From: Verrucomicrobiales bacterium
GTDB lineage: Bacteria > Verrucomicrobiota > Verrucomicrobiia > Limisphaerales > UBA1100
Length of the DNA: 6,171 nucleotides
Assembly: GCA_003517285.1 (NCBI GenBank)
Contig: DPAW01000006.1
Span: 1-6,171, forward strand
Direction: 5' to 3'
The notes under the pieces were generated by a model that was not told where the DNA came from, searched no databases, and saw nothing but the letters and a program-made list of their open reading frames with translations. Positions within the stretch are counted from its first letter, which is position 1; each line of letters opens with the position of its first letter. Below, piece by piece: positions 1-5,641 of this stretch. The position numbers and the translations under genes are program-made.

Positions 1-1
1 G

Positions 2-334
2 GTGGTCATGTATCCCGAAGGCACTCGCTCGCCCACTGGCCAAATCCGCGCCCCGCAGCCGGGGATTGGCCTGATCATTATCAAGAGCACCGCGCCGGTT
101 GTGCCCATCAAATTATTCGGAGCCTATGAGGCGTATGGGCGGCATCATTGGCTGCCCCGGCCGTATCAGGTGCAAATAAAGTTTGGCGAACCGCTCGACT
201 TCGCCGACCTTCGGGCCGAGGCAAAACAGGCAAAGGATAAGGAACGCCTCAAGGAAATCTATCAACAGGCCGCGACCGATCTGCTGCACGCCATCGCACA
301 GATCGAGCCCGGCCCCGATCAAGAAGAATCATGA
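2..334 (+). CDS. 1-acyl-sn-glycerol-3-phosphate acyltransferase-like protein (PlsC/LPLAT family), C-terminal part
   Basis: This is the 3' end of a gene that begins before the window; the GTG at position 2 is only the first in-frame codon and not the true start. The visible 110 residues open with VVMYPEGTRS, which is acyltransferase motif III (acceptor phosphate binding). It is followed about 25 residues later by APVVPIKLFGAYE, which fits motif IV. The HX4D catalytic motif I and motif II must lie upstream and cannot be checked. Family members transfer an acyl chain to lysophosphatidic acid or a related lysolipid at the cytoplasmic membrane. The C-terminal tail is charged and helical-looking (KQAKDKERLKEIYQQ), which is common in the family. 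The stop overlaps the pepA start as ATGA, so the two are probably translationally coupled. The superfamily is secure; the exact acceptor lipid is not. Confidence 0.88.
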   Translation: MVMYPEGTRSPTGQIRAPQPGIGLIIIKSTAPVVPIKLFGAYEAYGRHHWLPRPYQVQIKFGEPLDFADLRAEAKQAKDKERLKEIYQQAATDLLHAIAQIEPGPDQEES

Positions 335-1770
335 AAATCACCATACATTCCGGAAATTGGGAGGAACTCGACATCGACGCGCTGGCCGTGCTGCAGGCAG
401 CCAACGCCACACCGGACGCAGCGCTGGACGCTCGCCTCGGCGGACTGCTCGGCGAATTGCGCGACAACGGCGAATGGACCGGCAAAGCCGGCCAATGCAC
501 GCTGATCCATCGCGTGCCCGAGTCCTCTGTGCAACGGCTCTTTCTCTTGGGCGTCGGTGCCGAGCCGATGCCGCGTCATTGGTTTGCCGCCGCCGGCCAA
601 GCCGTGCGCCAGGCTGCCAAGGCCAAGTGCCGTTCGGTGGCCATTCTCCTGCCCGAAGGCACGGATGCCCGGTTGATGGCCGAAGGTGCAATCTACGGCA
701 TGCACCGGCCGAGCGGTTACAAGGATCAGAAGCCGTGGCCCGTGGAGGAGGTCATTCTTTTGGCCGGCGCGGAACCGGCGGAAGCCGATCGCGGCCAGCT
801 CACGGCCGAGGGCATCAATCTCGCCCGCGAGTTGGTTGAGATTCCTGCCAACGATCTGGGCCCGGAGGAATTTGCCATGCGCGCTGCCCAAGAGGGCGCG
901 GCGGCCGGTTTGGAAGTGGAAGTGTTTGACGAAACGGCCCTCGCCGAAATGGGCGCCGGCGCGCTGCTGGCTGTGGGCCAGGGTTCGGTGCGTCCGCCGC
1001 GCCTCGTTCGTCTTAGTTATGTGCCCAAAAATCCCACGAGCAACGATCACCTCTTTCTCGTCGGCAAAGGCATCACCTTTGACACCGGCGGACTCTCGCT
1101 CAAGCCGCCCAGTGGCATGGAGAAAATGAAGTACGACATGGGCGGCGCGGGCACCATGCTCGGCGCCATTACCGCGATCGGACGGCTCAAACCGGGCGTA
1201 CGCGTCAGCTGCCTATTGGCCATGGCTGAAAATATGCCCAGCGGCACTGCCACGCGCCCAGGGGATATCATTACCGCGTTGAACGGCAAAACCATTGAAG
1301 TGATCAATACCGATGCCGAGGGCCGCTTGGTGTTGGCCGATGCCTTGACCTACGCCACGCGCCTGGGCGCCACGCATATTGTTAATGCCGCCACGCTTAC
1401 CGGCGCGGTGAGTGTGGCCTTGGGCAGTATTCGAGTGGCGTTGCTAGGCAACGACAAGGACCTCGGTGACGCCATTGCGCTGCGCGGCCGCCAGTGCGGC
1501 GAAAGGTTCTGGCCGTTGCCGATGGATCCGGAATATCTCGACGCCATGAAGGGCGACATGAGCGATCTGCGCAACGCCTCGGCGGATCGTAAGGCCGGCA
1601 CCATCACCGCCGGCAAGTTTCTGGAGCAGTTTGTGGATGGCACCCCGTGGGCGCATCTGGACATCGCCGGCACATGCTGGGTGGACAAGGCGCAACCCAA
1701 CTGCGGCACGGGCGCCAGCGGCGTGGCCGTGCGCACGCTTGTGCGTTTGGCCGAATGCTGGGGCGAGTGA
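331..1770 (+). CDS. pepA: Leucyl aminopeptidase, M17 family (cytosol aminopeptidase PepA)
   Basis: A 479-residue two-zinc/manganese aminopeptidase that removes N-terminal amino acids from peptides in the cytoplasm, normally as a hexamer. The N-terminal ~160 residues are the variable M17 regulatory domain and the rest is the catalytic domain. By eye against E. coli PepA (503 aa) all key residues are present at a constant offset of 24: K246 and D251 in VGKGITFDTGG, catalytic K258 in GLSLKPP, D269 in KYDMGG, and D328, E330 and catalytic R332 in the signature NTDAEGRL (326-333). It should therefore be active. The ATG at 331 overlaps the upstream stop by 4 bp and has an AAGAAG purine tract just before it, which supports this start. 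Some PepA proteins also bind DNA (XerC/D recombination, carAB control); nothing here shows that role. GC is high: one 60-base line (421-480) counts to about 70%. Confidence 0.97.
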   Translation: MKITIHSGNWEELDIDALAVLQAANATPDAALDARLGGLLGELRDNGEWTGKAGQCTLIHRVPESSVQRLFLLGVGAEPMPRHWFAAAGQAVRQAAKAKCRSVAILLPEGTDARLMAEGAIYGMHRPSGYKDQKPWPVEEVILLAGAEPAEADRGQLTAEGINLARELVEIPANDLGPEEFAMRAAQEGAAAGLEVEVFDETALAEMGAGALLAVGQGSVRPPRLVRLSYVPKNPTSNDHLFLVGKGITFDTGGLSLKPPSGMEKMKYDMGGAGTMLGAITAIGRLKPGVRVSCLLAMAENMPSGTATRPGDIITALNGKTIEVINTDAEGRLVLADALTYATRLGATHIVNAATLTGAVSVALGSIRVALLGNDKDLGDAIALRGRQCGERFWPLPMDPEYLDAMKGDMSDLRNASADRKAGTITAGKFLEQFVDGTPWAHLDIAGTCWVDKAQPNCGTGASGVAVRTLVRLAECWGE

Positions 1771-1807
1771 CCTTGCCAAGCGGTCGGAACTGCGATAGGG
1801 GAGAGTC

Positions 1808-2377
1808 ATGACTCGATGGATTCTACTAGTACCGTTGCTGTGTGCCTTGGGCTGCACGGCTGTGCGGGAGACCCAGCCTGAACGCACTGCTACGGAGCAA
1901 TTGATCATAAGCAGCGCCGTGGTGGATGCCGCGCGCCAGATTAAGGCCGACGCAGTGGTCGGCAAAAAGGTGGTGGTGGATGTCACCTATCTCAAGACGG
2001 TGGATGTGGAATTTACTCAAGGCGAGTTGCGCGATCGGTTGCTGCAACTGGGCGCCCAGCTGGTGACGGATCTCGATCAGGCTGAGGTCATCGTCGAGGC
2101 GCGCTCCGGCGGTCTGGGCATTGATGATACCAAAACCAACATCGGTATTCCTTCCATACCCATCCCAGTGCCCAGCGTGGGCACCTTCCAGACACCTTCC
2201 GCATATTTCTATAAATATGAGCGGCAGGAGGGTAAATCAGCCATCGCCATCACCGGCTATGAATCAGCCACCGGAAAACATTTATTTTCTGTCCGGTCCC
2301 TAGGCACGGCCATTCATAGTGACCTGAAGTTATTGGGGGTTCCGGTGTATAAAAACCGCAAATACCTAGACCCGTAA
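1808..2377 (+). CDS. Putative lipoprotein, resembles DUF6655 family
   Basis: A 189-residue protein with a short signal peptide: MTR, a hydrophobic stretch (residues 4-15), then ALGC with Cys16 as the likely lipidated residue. The -3 position is Ala rather than the usual Leu, so the lipobox is acceptable but not ideal. The mature part starts with a polar RETQPERTATEQ segment. It continues with an alternating strand/helix core (VVVDVTYLKTVD about 55-66, a helix with LRDRLLQLGAQLV about 74-86, AEVIVEARSGGLGIDD about 92-107) and a proline-rich stretch, GIPSIPIPVPSVG (113-125). From memory the RTATEQL opening, the Ga-L-tD spacing and the GIPS-PIPVP block match DUF6655, a planctomycete-rich family of unknown function; this needs a Pfam check. 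The start is supported by an AGGGGAG ribosome site at 1797-1803. It begins 37 bp after pepA. No enzymatic motif is visible. Confidence 0.85.
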   Translation: MTRWILLVPLLCALGCTAVRETQPERTATEQLIISSAVVDAARQIKADAVVGKKVVVDVTYLKTVDVEFTQGELRDRLLQLGAQLVTDLDQAEVIVEARSGGLGIDDTKTNIGIPSIPIPVPSVGTFQTPSAYFYKYERQEGKSAIAITGYESATGKHLFSVRSLGTAIHSDLKLLGVPVYKNRKYLDP

Positions 2378-2388
2378 CCGGTTGCGGG
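2371..2388 (+). repeat. Inverted repeat / hairpin spanning a stop codon
   Basis: An 18-base near-palindrome (CCCGTAACCGGTTGCGGG) contains the TAA stop of the upstream lipoprotein gene. As RNA it can form a 7-bp stem (one U-G wobble) closed by a CCGG loop. It is not a classical terminator: the nearest T run (2409-2414) starts 20 bases after the stem. It lies 27 bases ahead of the preferred ATG of the next gene, where no Shine-Dalgarno is seen, so a role in spacing, mRNA processing or translation is possible but unproven. Confidence 0.5.
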
Positions 2389-2415
2389 ACTTTGAAACCA
2401 GTGTTATCTTTTTTC

Positions 2416-3408
2416 ATGAGGCGTGTTTTGCTCCCTACCGCGAGTCTCCTCTGTTTAACCTTGGCTTGGATTGGTTGTTCCAAAGATGAACCTGTGGCGA
2501 CTCCTGTAAACCCGCGATTGGCGAAGAGTGGTCAGGCGTTGGTGGATGAATCGTCAGCGGTTTCCTTGGTCCATGAACCGGAAGGGGAAAAGGGGCCTTC
2601 TGCGGAATCTTTTATTCCGGGAAAATTATCGGAATCCAATCCCGCGCCGGCGATGTCGCAATCCCCTCAAACCGGTCAGGTTGCTGCTGAGCCATTGCCC
2701 ACGGAAACGGAAATTTTGAATCTTATCCGTCAGGCCACTGTGGGGAATGCCTCCGCGCAGGTGGATTTGGGTAATTTATTTTTCAGTGGTCGGGGTCGGC
2801 CAATGAACAAACAGGCGGCCGAATATTGGTGGGGTAAAGCCGCCGTGCAAGGGCACGCTGCCGCCGTGCAAAATCTTCAGATGCTCCACACCAAACCCGA
2901 AGAGGGCGTCAGCTTCTTTGGTACGCGCAGCAAGGGAAAACGGTTTGTGTTTGTGATCGATAAATCCGGAAGCATGAACAGTCAGGGGCGGCTCGGTAAA
3001 GCCAAACGGGAATTGATTGCCACTCTGCAAAGCCTCAAGCCGGATACGCGATTCATGGTTTACTTTTTCGACCACATCGCGGATCCAATGCCGGTGAAGG
3101 CGATGATGGCGGCGACCCCGAAAAATGTTGCATGGGCCGCACGCTGGATTGAGAGCCGTGATGTGGGCGGTAGCACCGATCCGAGCGATGCCTTGCGGTT
3201 CACATTTAGTCTCAAGCCCGATACCGTGTGGTTGCTGACGGATGGTCAGTTTGCCGATGAAGATGAAGTGCTGGGGCAAATACGGTCGGCTAATCCTCAA
3301 GCCGCCATTCGGATAAATACAGTTGCCTTCAAAGACAAATCGGGGGAAGCGGTGCTCAAGCAAATTGCGACGGAGAATGACGGTACCTATCGCTTCGTTC
3401 AAAACTAG
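2416..3408 (+). CDS. Sel1-repeat and von Willebrand factor A domain lipoprotein
   Basis: A 330-residue protein counted from ATG 2416. A TTG at 2392 would add eight residues, but MRRVLLPTASLLCLTLAWIGC from the ATG is a ready-made lipoprotein signal (two Arg, hydrophobic core, Cys21), so I prefer the ATG. No clear Shine-Dalgarno precedes either start. After Cys21 comes a low-complexity Ser/Pro/Glu linker (about 22-95), then one Sel1-like repeat (about 110-154: GNASAQVDLGNLFFSGRGRP followed by a W-GKAA-QGHA pattern). A VWA domain (about 175-330) then carries a complete MIDAS metal site: DKSGS (D182, S184, S186), T254 in GGSTDP and D276 in LLTDGQF. VWA domains with intact MIDAS bind protein partners through a divalent ion, and Sel1 repeats are also protein-binding modules, so an envelope scaffold or adhesive role is inferred. 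One 60-base line in the linker (2581-2640) is about 45% GC, well below pepA. Confidence 0.88.
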   Translation: MRRVLLPTASLLCLTLAWIGCSKDEPVATPVNPRLAKSGQALVDESSAVSLVHEPEGEKGPSAESFIPGKLSESNPAPAMSQSPQTGQVAAEPLPTETEILNLIRQATVGNASAQVDLGNLFFSGRGRPMNKQAAEYWWGKAAVQGHAAAVQNLQMLHTKPEEGVSFFGTRSKGKRFVFVIDKSGSMNSQGRLGKAKRELIATLQSLKPDTRFMVYFFDHIADPMPVKAMMAATPKNVAWAARWIESRDVGGSTDPSDALRFTFSLKPDTVWLLTDGQFADEDEVLGQIRSANPQAAIRINTVAFKDKSGEAVLKQIATENDGTYRFVQN

Positions 3409-3440
3409 CCAGTTCCGCTCCCAGCGATTACCGTCCCCAC

Positions 3441-4484
3441 GTGCAGTTGGCCTACGATATTGCCGCGACTTACTCCGAAAACTTTGAGCGCGGACCGCAG
3501 CTTGATGCGGCTCCGGCCATTCCACAAACTTCGCCGCGCCCGTTTCTGGGTCGATCGGTCAACAGTCCGCTGGGCGTGGCCGCCGGGTTGTTGCCCAATG
3601 CCAAATGGATTGAGGCGTATGCGGCGCGGGGTTGGGATTTGTTGACCTACAAGACGGTGCGATCAGTCGCGCGAGAATGTTATCCGGTGCCCAATTGGGT
3701 GTTCGTGGATGCGGATGCTGGGGATGGAACGGTGTATGCCACCGAAATATTGCCGGCCGATCCGGCGGCCATTAGTTCGGCGGTTTGTTTCGGTATGCCA
3801 TCGCGGGAACCGGCGTTTTGGCGTGAGGACATTGCCCGGGCCAAGGCTGTGTTGGCACCGGGCCAGTTGTTGATTGTCTCCGTGGTGGCCAGTCCGGAAG
3901 CGGGCTGGAGCGCAGCGCAGGTGGCTGATGATTACGCGCAATGTGCGGCCTGGGCGGTGGAAGCGGGGGCGGATGTGGTGGAGGCAAATTATTCCTGCCC
4001 CAATGTCTGCTCCGCTGAGGGACAGGTGTACACGGATGTGGCCCTGAGCGAAACGGTCACCGAAACCATCCGCTCGGGTATGGGAGAGTTGCCGTTGTTG
4101 TTAAAGATCGGGGTTTTTCCAGATGCGACATTGCAGCGGGATTTTTTGCGAACCGTCTCCGGTAGCGCCCACGGGATCACCTTGGTGAACGGCATCGCAC
4201 GCGAGGTGCGGCATGCCGATGGCCGGCCGGTTTTCGGAGAGCAATATTTGCGGGCCGGTGTGTTGGGGCGAATCATCCATGAACCGTGCGTCAAGGCGGT
4301 GCGCGAGGCGCGGGCAGTGATTGATGCCGAAGAATTGCCGTTGGCGTTGGCCGCGGTGGGTGGGGTAGCGTCTGTGCTGGATTACGAGGAGTTCATGGCG
4401 GCCGGAGCGGATGTGGTGTTGTGCGGAAGTTCGCCGATGTATTTGCCAGGCTTGGCGGTCGAGATTAAAGCGGGCCTGGGATAG
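3441..4484 (+). CDS. Dihydroorotate dehydrogenase-superfamily FMN TIM-barrel protein
   Basis: A 347-residue cytosolic-type protein with the hallmarks of class 1 dihydroorotate dehydrogenase. These are an N-terminal SPLGVAAGLLPNAK strand-loop (42-55), LLTYKTV with Lys71 in the FMN/substrate region, EANYSCPNV (181-189) with Cys186 at the class 1 catalytic base position, LLLKIG with Lys222, ITLVNGIA with Asn250, and the phosphate-binding AAVGGV (304-309) and VLCGSSPMY (326-334) near the end. The superfamily oxidises or reduces pyrimidine-like rings with FMN. The segment VCFGMPS (115-121) aligns by eye with the NSMGLPN loop of the class 1A enzyme, so the Asn that contacts orotate seems to be Val115. 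The substrate is therefore uncertain, and pyrD is not assigned. GTG 3441 is the only standard start between the in-frame stop at 3378 and the conserved region, but it has no visible Shine-Dalgarno. It begins 32 bp after the VWA gene. Confidence 0.85.
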   Translation: MQLAYDIAATYSENFERGPQLDAAPAIPQTSPRPFLGRSVNSPLGVAAGLLPNAKWIEAYAARGWDLLTYKTVRSVARECYPVPNWVFVDADAGDGTVYATEILPADPAAISSAVCFGMPSREPAFWREDIARAKAVLAPGQLLIVSVVASPEAGWSAAQVADDYAQCAAWAVEAGADVVEANYSCPNVCSAEGQVYTDVALSETVTETIRSGMGELPLLLKIGVFPDATLQRDFLRTVSGSAHGITLVNGIAREVRHADGRPVFGEQYLRAGVLGRIIHEPCVKAVREARAVIDAEELPLALAAVGGVASVLDYEEFMAAGADVVLCGSSPMYLPGLAVEIKAGLG

Positions 4485-4543
4485 AGGGAATCTGACGTCA
4501 CAATTCTAGTGGACATCTGGGAGGGGCCGTTGGAAAGTCGGTC

Positions 4544-5482
4544 ATGCGTTTTTGGACTGCTTTGCTGGGGTGCGTTGTTGCGGCTTTGAATTTCATGGGG
4601 TGTTGCACCAAGCAACCGGGGGTGACCGGTAATATTCCGGTGATTGATACGCACATTCATTTGTACGATACCTCGCGCGCTGACGGTGTGCCGTGGCCAC
4701 CGAAGAATGATCAGGTGTTATACCGGCCGGTATTGCCCGAGCATTTTGACCCGGTCACCCGCGCCAATGGCGTGAAGGCCACGGTGATTGTGGAGGCCAG
4801 CGATCGCGTGCCAGATAATCAATGGGTCCTCGATCTGGTGGCGCATAATCCCAGCCATTACGTAGGGGTGGTGGGTAACCTGCCGGTGGGCACGGACGCC
4901 TTTGCCGCGGAGTTGAACCGGTTGGCTGAAGACTCACGTTATGTGGGCATTCGGTTGCGGAGTTTCCCGGAGGGCGTCGAGGGCTTTACCGACGCAGTCT
5001 GGCGCGATCTGAAACAGCTGTCGGACAAGGGGCTCACGCTGGACGTGTTGATGGCCAATTTTACACTGGCCGATGTGCGGCAAATTGCCGAGCGCTTACC
5101 GAATTTGAAAATTCTGGTGAACCATCTCACGGGCCTGATCATCACGGGCGAACCGGCCAAGGCCGATTGGGTGGCGGAAGTGAATGCCACCGCGGCGCAT
5201 GCGAATGTGAGTTGCAAGGTGAGCGGAATTTTTCAGCGCAGCGGCCGGATGCCGGCACCCAAGGAGCAAGCCTATTACGCGCCAATCTTCGAGGTGGTGT
5301 ACGAGGCGTTTGGCGAGGATCGCGTCATCTACGGCAGTAACTGGCCGGTGACCGATCGTGGAGGCGAATACCGCGAGCAGCTGGCGATCATTCATGACTA
5401 TTTCGCGCCCAAAGGGCGGGCGGTTCTGGAAAAGCTGTTCTGGAAAAATGCTGCTGCTTTTTATGGCGTGAAATTGAACTAA
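4544..5482 (+). CDS. Exported amidohydrolase (Amidohydro_2, COG3618-like TIM-barrel hydrolase)
   Basis: A 312-residue protein. Residues 1-20 are a signal peptide ending in LNFMGC, probably a lipoprotein signal with Cys20, although the residues before the Cys are not ideal. The mature enzyme opens with VIDTHIHLYD (33-42), giving the HxH pair His37/His39 of strand 1. It continues with RPVLPEHF (61-68), VIVEASD (81-87), GIRLRSF (135-141), ILVNHLTG with His194 and CKVSG (224-228). RVIYGSNWPV (260-269) holds the strand-8 position, where Asn266 replaces the classical Asp. This pattern matches the COG3618 group, which includes sugar lactonases and related hydrolases; the real substrate cannot be read from sequence. 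The length is normal for the group plus a signal. A GGAAAG ribosome site at 4532-4537 supports the ATG. It follows the dihydroorotate dehydrogenase-like gene after 59 bp, and its stop lies 21 bp before the Tat-like mini-ORF. Confidence 0.88.
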   Translation: MRFWTALLGCVVAALNFMGCCTKQPGVTGNIPVIDTHIHLYDTSRADGVPWPPKNDQVLYRPVLPEHFDPVTRANGVKATVIVEASDRVPDNQWVLDLVAHNPSHYVGVVGNLPVGTDAFAAELNRLAEDSRYVGIRLRSFPEGVEGFTDAVWRDLKQLSDKGLTLDVLMANFTLADVRQIAERLPNLKILVNHLTGLIITGEPAKADWVAEVNATAAHANVSCKVSGIFQRSGRMPAPKEQAYYAPIFEVVYEAFGEDRVIYGSNWPVTDRGGEYREQLAIIHDYFAPKGRAVLEKLFWKNAAAFYGVKLN

Positions 5483-5503
5483 TTTAATTCAACTTAAAGA
5501 AAC

Positions 5504-5569
5504 ATGAATCGACGCACACTGGCCACCGCGGCTGCCGCAGTCGGTGCGCCGAAGGTCGTTAAGGGCTAG
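5504..5569 (+). pseudogene. Tat signal peptide-like 21-codon ORF without a mature protein (gene relic or leader peptide)
   Basis: ATG 5504 opens a 21-residue peptide, MNRRTLATAAAAVGAPKVVKG, ending at TAG 5567-5569. It has a twin-arginine N-region, an Ala-rich hydrophobic core and an AP-(x)VVKG end. This is the shape seen at the start of many Tat-exported sulfatases and oxidoreductases in Planctomycetota and Verrucomicrobiota (MNRR-FL-AAAA-APAVVKG). The usual Phe after RRx is missing and the frame stops just where the mature enzyme should begin. No continuation was seen in the other frames before the terminator 20 bases later. The simplest reading is the leader left after deletion of a gene body. 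The alternative is a real leader peptide with a terminator ahead of the acyltransferase gene at 5642. Only an AAAGAA purine tract precedes the ATG. Confidence 0.5.
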
Positions 5570-5589
5570 GAGTTAAATCCCTAATTATT

Positions 5590-5623
5590 ACGGGCGATGT
5601 CTTGAGATATCGTCCGTTTTTTT
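5590..5623 (+). terminator. Rho-independent terminator
   Basis: ACGGGCGAT (5590-5598) pairs with ATCGTCCGT (5609-5617) in a 9-bp stem containing one G-U wobble, with a 10-base loop. A run of seven T (5617-5623) follows directly. This is a textbook intrinsic terminator for plus-strand transcription. It probably ends the transcript of the upstream cluster, and it isolates or attenuates the acyltransferase gene that starts 18 bases later. Confidence 0.85.
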
Positions 5624-5641
5624 GTAGGGTTCGATCACTGC

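Noticed and set aside
319..1050. Long minus-strand open frame (243 codons) opposite the start of pepA
   Set aside because: It lies opposite a gene with fully conserved catalytic motifs, shows no recognisable domain and is a by-product of high GC codon use.
1773..1801. Possible sigma-70 promoter (TTGCCA, then GATAGG) before the 1808 gene
   Set aside because: The -10 match is poor and would coincide with the ribosome binding site, leaving no room for a transcript start.
2776..3525. Minus-strand open frame of 249 codons across the VWA gene and the next gene start
   Set aside because: It crosses two supported genes and an intergenic gap, with a His/Arg/Pro-rich translation typical of an antisense shadow.
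4493..4500. TGACGTCA palindrome between the dihydroorotate dehydrogenase-like and amidohydrolase genes
   Set aside because: A single 8-bp palindrome with no second copy, no promoter elements around it and no known bacterial regulator that I can justify.
5474..5492. AT-rich near-palindrome (TTGAA...TTCAA) at the amidohydrolase stop
   Set aside because: Weak stem with mismatches and almost no loop, and no T run after it; the clear terminator is at 5590-5623.
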